Origin: Rhizobium sp. J15
GTDB taxonomy: Bacteria; Pseudomonadota; Alphaproteobacteria; Rhizobiales; Rhizobiaceae
Length of the DNA: 45,383 nt
Reading direction: 5' to 3'
Assembly: GCF_002531825.1 (NCBI RefSeq)
Contig: NZ_NWSX01000049.1
Span: 1-45,383, forward strand
Part shown: in pieces, positions 15,819 through 24,637 of the stretch
Layout of the letters: the number at the start of each line of letters is the position of its first letter
How positions within the stretch are numbered: the first letter of the stretch is position 1
Translations under genes and position numbers: made by a program
Notes under the pieces: model-generated
The model's input: the letters and a program-made list of their open reading frames with translations, nothing else
Database searches by the model: none
What the model was told of the DNA's origin: nothing

Positions 15819-16745
15819 CTACTTCTTGTCCAGCGGGTGAGGGCGGCCGAAATCCGGTGCGTCGACGTCCTGGCCGGCCTGGATGATCGAGCGGCGGATG
15901 GCACGCGTACGGGTGAAGAGCTCGAAAATCTTGTCGCCCTCGCCCCAGCGGATCGCCCGCTGGAGATAGGCGAGATCTTCCGAGAAGCGCGCCAGCATTT
16001 CAAGGATCGCATCGCGATTGTGCAGGCAGACATCGCGCCACATTGTCGGGTCGGAGGCGGCGAGACGGGTGAAATCGCGAAATCCGGAGGCCGAATATTT
16101 GATCACTTCCGATTCCGTTACCGTCTCCAGATCGTCGGCGGTGCCGACGATGTTGTAGGCGATGATATGCGGCAGGTGCGAAACGATCGCCAGCACCTTG
16201 TCGTGATGTTCCGCATCCATCTCGTCGACCTTCGAGCCGAGCGCTTCCCAGAAGCCGCGCAGGCGCTTCAGCGCCGTCTCGTCGGTATTCGCGACCGGCG
16301 TGAAGATGCACCAGCGGCCTTCGAAGAGGCCGGGGAAGCCGGCATCGGGACCGGATTTTTCCGTGCCGGCCAGCGGATGTCCGGGGATGAAATGCACATT
16401 GTCAGGCGTATGCGGCTGCATCTGCGCGATGACGGAAGCCTTGGTGGAGCCGACATCGGTGACGATCGCGCCCGGCTTCAGGCTCCCGGCGATTTCCTTC
16501 GCGACACTTTCCGAAGCGCCGACCGGCACCGAAACGATGATGAGGTCGGCATCCCGCACCGCCTCTGCCGAAGAGGTCGTGTAGCGATCGCCGAGGCCAA
16601 GCTCTTCCGCACGCTTCAGCGTGTCGGCGCTGCGCGTGGCGACGACGATCTCCTTCGTAAGCCCGAGCCGCCGGATGTCGTGGGCGAGCGAAGAGCCGAT
16701 CAGGCCGATGCCGATCAGCGCGATCCGGTCGAACAGCACGCTCAT
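15819..16745 (-). CDS. tyrC: Prephenate/arogenate dehydrogenase
   Basis: A 308-residue TyrA-family enzyme for tyrosine synthesis, oxidatively decarboxylating prephenate or arogenate with NAD(P)+. The Rossmann motif IALIGIGLIGSSLA is at residues 8-21. The conserved substrate block FIPGHPLAGTEKSGP is near residue 120, and SHLPHIIAYNIV near 195. The sequence resembles the cyclohexadienyl dehydrogenase (TyrC) group, which often accepts both substrates. Its ATG overlaps the TGA of hisC, so the two are translationally coupled. Confidence 0.93.
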   Translation of the reverse strand: MSVLFDRIALIGIGLIGSSLAHDIRRLGLTKEIVVATRSADTLKRAEELGLGDRYTTSSAEAVRDADLIIVSVPVGASESVAKEIAGSLKPGAIVTDVGSTKASVIAQMQPHTPDNVHFIPGHPLAGTEKSGPDAGFPGLFEGRWCIFTPVANTDETALKRLRGFWEALGSKVDEMDAEHHDKVLAIVSHLPHIIAYNIVGTADDLETVTESEVIKYSASGFRDFTRLAASDPTMWRDVCLHNRDAILEMLARFSEDLAYLQRAIRWGEGDKIFELFTRTRAIRRSIIQAGQDVDAPDFGRPHPLDKK

Positions 16746-17851
16746 GCCTGACGTCCCATGAATTCGCGTAGCGTTGCGATGACGCCGCGATTGGCCTCTT
16801 CGGGGCCGATGCTCATGCGCAGCGCATTGGAAAAGCCGTAGCTGCGCACGGCGCGCAGGATATAACCACGGCTCGTCAGCAATTCGTCGGCATCGGCCGC
16901 GCGCTTGCCGTCGATGTCGGGGAAATGGATGAGGACGAAATTGGCGACCGACGGCGTCACCTTCAGCCCGATCGCTTCTAGGGCCTCCGTGAGCGTTTCC
17001 ACCCACATCTGGTTGAAGAAAACGGCCTGCTGGACGAAAGCCTGGTCGCGGATGGCCGCGGCACCGGCAGCGATTGCCGCCGCATTCAGGTTGAAGGGTG
17101 CGCGGACGCGGTTTACGGCGTCGACGATCTCGGCGGGCGCATACATCCAGCCGACGCGAAGCGCCGCCAGGCCATAAGCTTTCGAGAAGGTGCGGGTCAT
17201 CACCATGTTGGGGCAGGAAGAGACGACCTCGATGCCGGCTTCGTAATCGTTGCGGCGCACATATTCGGCATAGGCGGCATCGAGCACGAGGACGACGTGT
17301 TTCGGCAGGCCGGCCTGCAGGCGGCGGATTTCGCTGACGGGAACATAGGTGCCTGTGGGATTGCCGGGATTGGCGATGAAGACGATCTTCGTCCGTTCCG
17401 TCACCGCGGCAAGGATCGCGTCGACATCGACGGTATAGTCCTTCTCCTTGACGACGACGGGCGTCGCACCCGTGCCCATGATCTGGATCTTGTAGACGAG
17501 GAACCCGTGCTCGGTGATGATGCCTTCGTCGCCCGGGCCGAGATAGACATGGCAGAGCAGGCCGAGCAGCTCGTCCGAGCCGTTGCCGCAGAGGATGTTT
17601 GCCGGATTGAGGCCGTGCACGGCGGCGATCGCCTCACGCAGTTCGATCGCCTGCCCGTCGGGATAGCGCCCGAGATTTTCTGCAGCCGCCTTGACCGCCT
17701 CGATGGCTTTCGGGCTGGCGCCGAGCGGCGTTTCATTGGAGGAGAGCTTGTAGACGCGGGCAACACCCGGCGCATGTTCCTTGCCCGGCACATAGGATGC
17801 GATATCGAGAATACCGGGACGCGGAACGGGCTTGCTCATCTCAACGCTCAT
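16742..17851 (-). CDS. hisC: Histidinol-phosphate/aromatic aminotransferase
   Basis: A 369-residue class II (fold type I) PLP aminotransferase. The substrate-binding SSNETPLGAS is near residue 40, the cofactor contacts are NPGNPTGTYVP near 160, and the PLP lysine lies in TRTFSKAYGLAALRVGW near 225. It is annotated HisC by family, but its tight coupling to tyrC suggests that it works at least partly on tyrosine, phenylalanine or prephenate. I chose ATG 17851 because AAGG lies seven bases upstream; the longer frame to 17884 lacks a site, and an internal ATG at 17839 is also possible. It begins the minus-strand hisC-tyrC-acetyltransferase operon. Confidence 0.92.
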   Translation of the reverse strand: MSVEMSKPVPRPGILDIASYVPGKEHAPGVARVYKLSSNETPLGASPKAIEAVKAAAENLGRYPDGQAIELREAIAAVHGLNPANILCGNGSDELLGLLCHVYLGPGDEGIITEHGFLVYKIQIMGTGATPVVVKEKDYTVDVDAILAAVTERTKIVFIANPGNPTGTYVPVSEIRRLQAGLPKHVVLVLDAAYAEYVRRNDYEAGIEVVSSCPNMVMTRTFSKAYGLAALRVGWMYAPAEIVDAVNRVRAPFNLNAAAIAAGAAAIRDQAFVQQAVFFNQMWVETLTEALEAIGLKVTPSVANFVLIHFPDIDGKRAADADELLTSRGYILRAVRSYGFSNALRMSIGPEEANRGVIATLREFMGRQA

Positions 17852-17931
17852 GGGTCGACCTTGGATTTTCCGGAAAATGACCAAGTGGCATTAAAGCGGA
17901 ATGCGGTTCTTGTCGAGAGCCGGAAAGGGGA

Positions 17932-18672
17932 TCACCGGTTGCGCGTCGTCGGCACGCCATGGGGTGCAAGAACCGGCACGAAGACGCGGCGGGAGGCGCG
18001 CGCCGCCACCGGCAGCCCCTGATAGAGCCGCTTCTGCGCCTCGACGATGATGACGCCCGAAAAGGCCGGCCACAGCGTCCGGCCTATCCGTTCGAAGGCA
18101 CGGCGCAACCGCAGGATCGTCCTGAGCTTGGAAGGCGGGAAGAACAGCGCCTCGGCCGTCGCCCCGGGCGTGAAATTCGTCTCCCGCAGCAGATGCGTCA
18201 GCTGGCCGCGCGAATAAGGCCGGCCCGAACCGAAGGGCGTATGCTCCATGCGCGCCCAGACGCCGCGCCGGTTCGGCACGACGATGACCAGCCGCCCGCC
18301 CGGCGCCAGCACCCGCCAGAGCTCCTTCAGCGTCTCGCGCGGGCTTTCGGCAAATTCCAGCGAATGCACCATCAGCACCCGGTCGATCGACGAATCCGGC
18401 AGCGGCAACTCCTCATCGAAGACCAGCGTCGTTGACGAAAGCGAGCCCATCGGCCAGTTCACCGCCCCCTGCCCGGCCGGCATAAAGGCGAAGGTGCGCT
18501 CGGTATCGGCCTGGAAGCGGTCGAGGAAAGGCACGGCATAACCGAGGCCGACCAGACGCTCCTGCGGCAGCCGCACCCAGAGCGAGGAGAGCGCCATGGC
18601 GATCGATTGCTCGGCAAGACGCCCGAGATCGGAATGGTAGAACTGACGTAGGTCGACGATATCGGCGTGCAT
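17932..18672 (-). CDS. Class I SAM-dependent methyltransferase (Methyltransf_11 type)
   Basis: A 246-residue protein. The SAM-binding first motif is unusual (RLVGLGYAVPFL near residue 40) in place of the common GxGxG. The later motifs are clear: LPDSSIDRVLMVHSLEF and LKELWRVLAPGGRLVIVVPN near residues 95-135. The remainder (PYSRGQLTHLLRETNFTP) is typical of the small Methyltransf_11 proteins found next to gloB in alphaproteobacteria. The substrate is unknown. The start at 18672 (MHADIVDL) is a reasonable choice although its ribosome-binding site is weak. It is divergent from gloB, with about 90 bases between. Confidence 0.85.
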   Translation of the reverse strand: MHADIVDLRQFYHSDLGRLAEQSIAMALSSLWVRLPQERLVGLGYAVPFLDRFQADTERTFAFMPAGQGAVNWPMGSLSSTTLVFDEELPLPDSSIDRVLMVHSLEFAESPRETLKELWRVLAPGGRLVIVVPNRRGVWARMEHTPFGSGRPYSRGQLTHLLRETNFTPGATAEALFFPPSKLRTILRLRRAFERIGRTLWPAFSGVIIVEAQKRLYQGLPVAARASRRVFVPVLAPHGVPTTRNR

Positions 18673-18761
18673 TGCGATAAATGTTATCAGCGGGCGGTTG
18701 GACTTCAAGGCCGGACCCTCTACATTCCCGCAAGACTCGCATGACAAAGGATTATTTGACG

Positions 18762-19532
18762 ATGAAACCTTTGGAATTAGACGTTTTTCTCTGCCGCACC
18801 GACAATTTCGGCGTTCTCGTGCACGACGTGGAAACGGGCTTTACCGCGGCGATTGACGCGCCGGAGGAAGGCCCGATCCTGGAAGCGGCGACGCGCCGCG
18901 GCTGGAAGATCACCCATATCTTTACCACCCATCACCACACCGATCACGTCGCCGCCAATCTGGCGCTGAAGCAGCAGTTCGGCTGCGAGATCATCGGCCC
19001 GATCAACGAGGCGGTCGCTATCCCCGGCCTCGACCGGGCGCTGGCCGATGGCGACAGGTTCCTCTTCGGCGACCATACGATCAACGTCATCGAGACGCCC
19101 GGCCACACCGCCGGCCACATCTGCTATCACTTCGCCGACGACAAACTGCTCTTTGCCGCCGACACGCTGTTTGCGCTCGGCTGCGGCCGCCTGTTCGAGC
19201 GCCCCGCCGCCGACATGTGGCATTCGCTGCAGAAGCTCGCCGTGCTGCCGGATGAGACCGCCGTCTATTTCGGCCACGAATACACGCTCTCCAATGCCCG
19301 CTTCGCGCTGACGGTCGATCCCGACAATGAGCGGCTGAAGAGCCGCGCCGCCGAGATCGAAGCCTTGCGCGCGGAAGGCAAATTCACCATTCCGACGACG
19401 CTCGGGCTGGAAAAGGAAACCAACCCCTTCCTGCGCGCCGGCGACCCGGCGATCCGCCGCAATCTGATCATGGAGGGCAAGACCAACGAGGAAGTCTTTG
19501 CCGAGATCCGCAAGCGCAAGGACAATTTCTGA
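18762..19532 (+). CDS. gloB: Hydroxyacylglutathione hydrolase (glyoxalase II)
   Basis: A 256-residue metallo-beta-lactamase-fold enzyme that hydrolyses S-lactoylglutathione to lactate and glutathione, the second step of methylglyoxal detoxification. The binuclear metal motif THHHTDH is at about residues 55-61. Further ligands are in GHTAGH, AADTLFALGCGR and GHEYT, and the C-terminal glutathione-binding block is KETNPFLRAGD. I chose the ATG at 18762, with AAAGGA about ten bases upstream; ATG 18741 would add seven residues. The stop overlaps the next start (TGATG). Confidence 0.95.
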   Translation: MKPLELDVFLCRTDNFGVLVHDVETGFTAAIDAPEEGPILEAATRRGWKITHIFTTHHHTDHVAANLALKQQFGCEIIGPINEAVAIPGLDRALADGDRFLFGDHTINVIETPGHTAGHICYHFADDKLLFAADTLFALGCGRLFERPAADMWHSLQKLAVLPDETAVYFGHEYTLSNARFALTVDPDNERLKSRAAEIEALRAEGKFTIPTTLGLEKETNPFLRAGDPAIRRNLIMEGKTNEEVFAEIRKRKDNF

Positions 19533-19954
19533 TGTCTCCCGAGGAGATCATCCGCACGCTCGGCATGGAGCCGCATCCGGAAGGCGGCTGGTACGTGCAG
19601 ACCTTCCGCGATACCTCGGGAGGCGCGCGCGGCCATTCGACGGCGATCTATTATCTGCTGACGGCGGGACAGCGGTCGCACTGGCACCGCGTCCATGACG
19701 CGGCCGAGGTCTGGCATTATTATGCCGGCGCACCGCTGGCGCTGCACCGCTCGGAAGACGGAACAACGAGCGAAACGCTGACGCTCGGAACCGGTCTTCC
19801 CGCCGGCGAGCGGCCGCAGGCGATCATTCCCGCCAACTGGTGGCAATCGGCCGAAACCCTGGGTGACTTCACTCTGGTCGGCTGCACCGTCTCGCCCGGC
19901 TTCGAATTTTCGAGCTTCGAGATGGCTCCGCCCGGCTGGAAACCAGGCGGCTGA
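19532..19954 (+). CDS. Cupin-fold DUF985 (COG3542) protein
   Basis: A 140-residue single-domain protein of the DUF985 cupin group. It begins MSPEEIIRTLGMEPHPEGGWY and contains STAIYYLLTAG, SHWHRVHDAAEVWHYY and PANWWQSAE, all family blocks. The histidines in SHWHRVHDAAEVWH could bind metal, although the reaction is unknown. The ATG overlaps the gloB TGA, so both are made together; linkage to gloB suggests a role around small sugar or aldehyde metabolism, but this is a guess. Confidence 0.9.
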   Translation: MSPEEIIRTLGMEPHPEGGWYVQTFRDTSGGARGHSTAIYYLLTAGQRSHWHRVHDAAEVWHYYAGAPLALHRSEDGTTSETLTLGTGLPAGERPQAIIPANWWQSAETLGDFTLVGCTVSPGFEFSSFEMAPPGWKPGG

Positions 19955-19956
19955 GG

Positions 19957-20847
19957 CTACTGCGCCGCTGCCGGCTGCACCCGGGCCTTGCGACGGAACA
20001 TTTCTTGAGCGGCGAGCACCGCCCCGCCGGTGACGAGAAGGCAGGCGAGCGCGATCCGCCAGCTCGGCTCGGCAAATCCGAACAGCGTCAGGATCAGCGT
20101 CGAAAGCAGCGGCGCGGCATAGCTCGCAGCGCCGAGGATCTGGATATCGCCGTTCTTGACGCCATGATCCCAGGCATAGAAGGCGGCCCCGACAGGCAGG
20201 AGCCCGAGCCCGACGACGGCGATCCATTCGAAGCCCGTGGCCGGCCAGACGGTCACCTCGAGGCCGAGATGGCAGAACAAGGACAGGATTGATGTCGCAA
20301 GGCAGAAACCGGTGACGACGTCAGTGGAGACGGCGTCGAAACGCCGCGTCAGCAGCGAGTAACCGGACCATGTGAAGGCGCAGAGGAAGGCGGCGCCATA
20401 ACCGAGGGCATAGGCGCCGTCGAAATCGATGCCGTTGCGGCCGACGATGAGGAAGGTGCCGCAAAGCCCGGCAAGCGCGCCCGCCACGTGATACCAGCGC
20501 AGCCGCTCTCCCGGCAGAAGCGCCGAGCCGACGACGATCAGCAGCGGCCAGAGATAGGCGATCAGCCCTGCCTCCACCGCCGGCGCGTTCCTGAGCGCGG
20601 TGAAATAAAGGAAGTGATAGCCGAAGAGCCCCGCGATCCCCGTCACCCAGACCTTGGCCGGCTGCCTCAGCAGCGCCAGCCGCGAAGGATTGAGGATGAG
20701 CACCAGAATGCCGGGAACGCTGCCGATCGCAAAGCAGATGGCCGAAAGCTGAAACGGCGGCATCCTGCCCGAGGCCGCGGTGAGCAGCGCCAGGAACGAC
20801 CACATCAGAATTGCGGTAAAACCGACCGCCGTCGCACGAAGCTTCAC
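19957..20847 (-). CDS. EamA/DMT superfamily transporter, YddG-like
   Basis: A 296-residue protein with about ten membrane spans in two EamA repeats, the layout of drug/metabolite exporters. The N-terminus (AILMWSFLALLTAASGRMPPFQLSA) resembles YddG, an exporter of aromatic amino acids and related compounds in enterobacteria; the substrate here is inferred only. The first codon is GTG at 20847, with AAGGGGGA immediately upstream. It is convergent with the cupin gene (two bases apart) and follows the DUF3108 gene in the same direction, 30 bases away, so the two may share a transcript. Confidence 0.88.
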   Translation of the reverse strand: MKLRATAVGFTAILMWSFLALLTAASGRMPPFQLSAICFAIGSVPGILVLILNPSRLALLRQPAKVWVTGIAGLFGYHFLYFTALRNAPAVEAGLIAYLWPLLIVVGSALLPGERLRWYHVAGALAGLCGTFLIVGRNGIDFDGAYALGYGAAFLCAFTWSGYSLLTRRFDAVSTDVVTGFCLATSILSLFCHLGLEVTVWPATGFEWIAVVGLGLLPVGAAFYAWDHGVKNGDIQILGAASYAAPLLSTLILTLFGFAEPSWRIALACLLVTGGAVLAAQEMFRRKARVQPAAAQ

Positions 20848-20877
20848 CTGTCCCCCTTCACGGAGGCGAAAGCTCCG

Positions 20878-21657
20878 TCAGCTGACGCTGCCATATTTGA
20901 CGGCAGTGATCGTCACCATTCCATATTCAGTGGGAATGCGCACATAGACGGGAGCATATACATTTGCCGCCTGCGACTTGGCAAACCAGATTTCCATCCG
21001 GTCGCTCTTGCTGAGATAGTCGATATCCTTGCGGCCCTTCTTGTAGCCTGAGCGCGGCACGAATCGCACACCGCAGACGAGCGCCTTGCCCTTGAAGCCG
21101 TCCGTCGAGAAATCCTCGTCGCCCTTCGGCGAGAGCACCAGATCCATACGCGTCTCGCCGTCGAAGATCGGCAGCGTCTGCGAACAGACCTTGGTATCCC
21201 CGGTGAAAACGAGGCCGGAGATCGGATCGAGCACCGAGCGCATGTCGCGCGGCGTGACGTCGATCCAGTTCTTCGGCCGCTTCGGCGTCGGGGTCGTGGT
21301 CGCCGATATGATGTCGCCGTTGCGGTAGCTGACCTCGTAGACGCGGGCCTTCTTGCCGGTCTTATAGTAGAGCGAATACTTCACCGCCTGCAGCCGGTCG
21401 TTACGGACGACGCCGGTGACGCTGGTCTTTGCCGAGATGGTCTTGATGAGATCGGCAAGGCCGGCGGATTTGATATCGCCCGCGATCTTGTAGCTGTGAT
21501 CGTCCTCGATCTGCGTCAGGAACGCGGCGCGCGCGATCGGCAGGCCGGCGAGCGTCACCCGATATACCGTCTGATGCTGGACCTCGGCCGCCGATGCCGG
21601 TATGGCAAGGAGTGCGGCGATGGCCGAAATGAAAATGCGTCTGCCCGAATGAGCCAT
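20878..21657 (-). CDS. DUF3108 domain exported protein
   Basis: A 259-residue protein with a Sec signal peptide (about residues 8-24, RRIFISAIAALLAIPASAAE), so it is periplasmic. The mature part has the DUF3108 pattern: YRVTLAGLPIARAAF near the start, then long beta-strands with RPKNWIDVTPRDMRSVLDPI and YRNGDI. The family is common in alphaproteobacteria, and its role is unknown. The ATG at 21657 gives the clean signal peptide; upstream in-frame sequence to 21957 covers the promoter region of rpmB on the other strand and is not likely to be translated. Confidence 0.88.
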   Translation of the reverse strand: MAHSGRRIFISAIAALLAIPASAAEVQHQTVYRVTLAGLPIARAAFLTQIEDDHSYKIAGDIKSAGLADLIKTISAKTSVTGVVRNDRLQAVKYSLYYKTGKKARVYEVSYRNGDIISATTTPTPKRPKNWIDVTPRDMRSVLDPISGLVFTGDTKVCSQTLPIFDGETRMDLVLSPKGDEDFSTDGFKGKALVCGVRFVPRSGYKKGRKDIDYLSKSDRMEIWFAKSQAANVYAPVYVRIPTEYGMVTITAVKYGSVS

Positions 21658-21773
21658 GAGTGAAGCCTTGTCTTGCCCTGCGCCGGCAGCCTTGCTGAGC
21701 GCTCTATACTCCTGCCATGAAGGGAAGAAAACAGCAGCTTTTTGACAGAATTGCGGGAAAGGCCAAGGTTTGG

Positions 21774-21802
21774 CTTGACGCGCGCGGCCTGTCTGACTAT
21801 AG
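21774..21802 (+). promoter_or_regulatory. Sigma-70 promoter for rpmB
   Basis: CTTGAC at 21774-21779 and CTATAG at 21797-21802 are separated by 17 bases, an excellent fit to the rhizobial housekeeping promoter pattern (CTTGAC-N17-CTATAT). It points toward rpmB with about 90 bases of leader. Strong expression is expected for a ribosomal protein gene. Confidence 0.75.
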
Positions 21803-21897
21803 AACCGCAACTTTCCAATCATGCCTGTTGGATTGCGAGCCCGGTTTTGCCGGGGATGGCAATTCGATGGCCCGAGAAAAACAAGAATAGGTGTTCC

Positions 21898-22194
21898 ATG
21901 TCCCGCGTGTGCGAATTGACCGGCAAGGCCGTCCTGACTGGTAACAATGTCAGCCATGCCAACAACAAGACCAAGCGCCGGTTCCTGCCGAACCTGTGCC
22001 AGGTAACGCTGATCTCCGACGCCCTCAACCAGCGTTATCGTCTTCGTGTTTCGGCTGCGGCTCTTCGCTCAGTCGAACATCGTGGCGGCCTCGATGCGTT
22101 CCTGATCAAGGCAAGCGAAAACGAACTGTCGATGCGCGCACGCCTGCTGCGCCGCCAGATCGTCAAGAAGACCGCCGAAGCCGCTGCTGCGTAA
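21898..22194 (+). CDS. rpmB: 50S ribosomal protein L28
   Basis: A 98-residue basic protein that begins MSRVCELTGKAVLTGNNVSH and continues into NNKTKRRFLPNLCQ, the standard alphaproteobacterial L28 N-terminus. It binds 23S rRNA in the large ribosomal subunit. Unlike zinc-binding L28 forms, it has no pair of CxxC motifs. The extended C-terminal helix rich in R, K and A is normal for this class. It stands alone under a strong promoter. Confidence 0.97.
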   Translation: MSRVCELTGKAVLTGNNVSHANNKTKRRFLPNLCQVTLISDALNQRYRLRVSAAALRSVEHRGGLDAFLIKASENELSMRARLLRRQIVKKTAEAAAA

Positions 22195-22306
22195 GCTTCT
22201 GCCCTTCTTCAATACGGCTTCGAAAGGCTTGCACGGATGATCTCCGTCAGGCCTTTTGCTTTGCCGGCCTGTCTCTCCAACTGGTGGCATCACCCAGGAT
22301 AAAAAA

Positions 22307-22942
22307 ATGCTGAAGACCCGCTACACCATTGCCTATGTCGCTCTGATGACGCTTGTCGTCGTCGCCTCCAACTTCCTCGTCCAGTTTCCGCTGAACGCCC
22401 AAGTCGCCGGCATCAATCTCGCCGACATCCTGACCTGGGGCGCCTTCTCCTATCCGGTCGCCTTCCTGATCACCGATCTGACCAATCGCCAGTTCGGCCC
22501 GCAAGCAGCCCGCAAGGTCGTCTTTGCCGGCTTCGTCGTCGGTGTGACGCTGTCCTTCTTCACCTCCGTGCCGCGCATCGCCATCGCCTCCGGATCGGCC
22601 TATCTCGCCGGCCAACTGCTCGATATCGCCGTCTTCAACCGCCTTCGCCGCCAGGCTTGGTGGCGCGCGCCGCTCGTCGGCTCGCTGATCGGCTCGGCGC
22701 TCGATACGGTGATGTTCTTCTCGCTTTCCTTTGCCGCGTTCTTCGTCTTCCTCGGCCCGAACGATCCTTTCGCGCTCGAATCGGCCCCCGTCCTCGGCGT
22801 CTTCGCAGCAGAAGCTCCGCGCTGGATCTCCTGGGCGATTGGCGATTTCGCCGTCAAGATGATCGTCGGCCTCGTCATGCTGCTGCCCTATGGCGCGCTC
22901 ATGAACGTGCTGCGGCCGATGCAGCCCGTCCGCGCCGGCTAA
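22307..22942 (+). CDS. Queuosine precursor transporter, YhhQ/VUT family
   Basis: A 211-residue protein with five or six membrane spans, belonging to the VUT_1 (DUF165/YhhQ) family. The family takes up queuosine precursors such as preQ0 or preQ1 for tRNA modification. Key blocks are VASNFLVQFPLN at about residue 20 and TWGAFSYPVAFLITDLTNRQ at about 45-64. The ATG at 22307 has AGGAT upstream. It lies about 110 bases downstream of rpmB in the same direction and ends 12 bases from the convergent kinase gene. The substrate is by family; no tRNA-guanine transglycosylase gene is nearby to support it. Confidence 0.85.
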   Translation: MLKTRYTIAYVALMTLVVVASNFLVQFPLNAQVAGINLADILTWGAFSYPVAFLITDLTNRQFGPQAARKVVFAGFVVGVTLSFFTSVPRIAIASGSAYLAGQLLDIAVFNRLRRQAWWRAPLVGSLIGSALDTVMFFSLSFAAFFVFLGPNDPFALESAPVLGVFAAEAPRWISWAIGDFAVKMIVGLVMLLPYGALMNVLRPMQPVRAG

Positions 22943-22954
22943 AGTCTGAGAAAG

Positions 22955-23521
22955 TCACCGCCGCCGCCGGACCGCACCGGCGGCGATAGCCGGATGCAGC
23001 AATACCTCCGCAGCCAGATCGTCCAGCTCTCGCGATGAATCGAGCCTGAGGACGGGCGCCGTCTGCGTTTCCAGCCATTGCTCATGCGCCGCAAGACTGC
23101 GGCGTTCCGGTCCGGCCGTGTCGTAGCTTGCCGCCCAATCCAGGAATTCCCCGCTTTTGACTTCCATGTCGCCGCCAGGCCCGATCCTGTTGCCGTATCG
23201 GGCGGTCTCCCGCGCGCGGATCCGCGCCATGCGAAGCTCCGGCTCGATCCTGAGGAAGACGATCAGGTCGTAGAGCGGTTCGACCGGCGTCCCCCATTTC
23301 AGCGCCGATCCGGAGAGAACCCAGCCGTCATGCCGCGCCGTCTCATCAAGGAGCAGCCGGATGCGTTCACCGGCCTCCCTCGGCGTCGTGAACGGCGGAT
23401 CGGTAGGCAGCCAGAAGAAATCGTCGGTGTCGAGATGGGCGATATCGAGCCTTTCGGCAAGCGCAAGGCCGAGCGATGTCGTCCCGGAGCCGGAGGCGCC
23501 CATGACATGGATATGCACCAC
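22955..23521 (-). CDS. P-loop NTPase, adenylate/shikimate-kinase-like, unknown substrate
   Basis: A 188-residue P-loop protein beginning VVHIHVMGASGSGTTSLG, in which GASGSGTT is a variant Walker A. A DTDDFFW segment near residue 38 and basic residues in RIRARETARYG recall the substrate and lid regions of small-molecule kinases. Such proteins are often annotated as adenylate kinase-like or AAA family ATPase, and the phosphate acceptor is unknown. The start is uncertain: GTG 23521 and GTG 23518 both lie close behind GGAGGGAAG, while a GTG at 23560 has no such site. Confidence 0.75.
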   Translation of the reverse strand: MVHIHVMGASGSGTTSLGLALAERLDIAHLDTDDFFWLPTDPPFTTPREAGERIRLLLDETARHDGWVLSGSALKWGTPVEPLYDLIVFLRIEPELRMARIRARETARYGNRIGPGGDMEVKSGEFLDWAASYDTAGPERRSLAAHEQWLETQTAPVLRLDSSRELDDLAAEVLLHPAIAAGAVRRRR

Positions 23522-23587
23522 GACTTCCCTCCGAATGTTGCTGACCGACCGATCTACCACTCACTCAGATAGCCAAGCCATATGACG

Positions 23588-24613
23588 TCAGTCTGACGAT
23601 GCCTGCTTGGCACCGGTTTCCGAAAGCCGAAACTCCAGCATCAAATTGCGCTGCAGGATCGAATGATTGTCGTCCGACACCAGAATGATATGAGTCATGC
23701 CGTCGGCAGCCTGGAAAGCATCGAGCCCTTCCATATTGTCGATCTGCGAGTTGAAATCGCCTTCGAGCAGGAGCTCGCCGCTAACGACGGCGCCGGGCCG
23801 GATATCTCCTCCCTTGATGCGCCGAAGGCGCATGCCGATGCCTTCCGCCATATTGAAACGCCGCTCCAGCAGCAGCAGGTCGCCGTTCGGCAGGAAGGCG
23901 CCGTCTGTGACATCGAAGCTGCCATCCCGCTCGACTGAAAAACGCCCTTTCAGCGGCCCGCTGAGGATGGCCGCCATCCGGTTGCCCTCGCTGTCGAGGC
24001 CGCGCTCGGAGACGATGACCACGCCGCCCTCGAGCGGGCTGGATGCCGGCGCCACGGTGATGGTCTCGATGCCGCGATTGTCGCTCAGCATCTTGCGTGG
24101 GATGAGCATCGGCAGCGTGGCGATGGCGCCCGATTCGGCAAAGCCGGGATCGGGATAGACATCGACGCGGTGCTCCTGCTCGAAGGAGACCAGTATTCTG
24201 TCGCCATCGAGCGCCACGCCCTCGGCATCCATGTGTCCCTTGCCCTCGAAGCTCCGCCCGGAGCGGTTCTTCATCGGCGTAATTTCGGCATCGGCAAGAC
24301 CGGAAAGCCTGCCCTTGGCGTCGCGTTCGATGCTGCCGGTCAACCACTGGCCGGTATCGAGCACGACGATGAAATGTTTCTGGTCCTGCCGGAAACGGAT
24401 GGAGGAAAGCGAGCCGAACAGCGCCCGGCTGGAAACCATCTCCAGCCCGCCGAGAAATTCCAGCGAGCCGAATTTCGTCTCCGATGATCCGATCCTGAAG
24501 TCCGTAATTTGCCGGCTAATGACCGGCACCTCGTCACCGGCTGACGACGAAGAAGCGCCCGCTGCGAGGCAGAAGGCAACCAACGCCGCGCGGCTGAGGC
24601 GCTTGACCGTCAT
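23588..24613 (-). CDS. Exported phytase-like esterase (PF13449 type)
   Basis: A 341-residue protein with a signal peptide (residues about 1-25, ALVAFCLAAGASSSSA) and a mature beta-propeller-like domain of the esterase-like phytase family. Family blocks include FGSLSSIRF, LDTGQWLTGSI, HMDAEGVALDGDRILVSFE and RGIETITVAP. The substrate is not known; the family name comes from a few phosphoesterase-like members. The ATG at 24613 is chosen because GGAAGG lies at a workable distance; ATG 24622 is nearly on top of that site. It begins 24 bases after cobT stops and is probably co-transcribed with it. Confidence 0.85.
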   Translation of the reverse strand: MTVKRLSRAALVAFCLAAGASSSSAGDEVPVISRQITDFRIGSSETKFGSLEFLGGLEMVSSRALFGSLSSIRFRQDQKHFIVVLDTGQWLTGSIERDAKGRLSGLADAEITPMKNRSGRSFEGKGHMDAEGVALDGDRILVSFEQEHRVDVYPDPGFAESGAIATLPMLIPRKMLSDNRGIETITVAPASSPLEGGVVIVSERGLDSEGNRMAAILSGPLKGRFSVERDGSFDVTDGAFLPNGDLLLLERRFNMAEGIGMRLRRIKGGDIRPGAVVSGELLLEGDFNSQIDNMEGLDAFQAADGMTHIILVSDDNHSILQRNLMLEFRLSETGAKQASSD

Positions 24614-24637
24614 TCCACGCATTTCCTTCCAGCGGCG

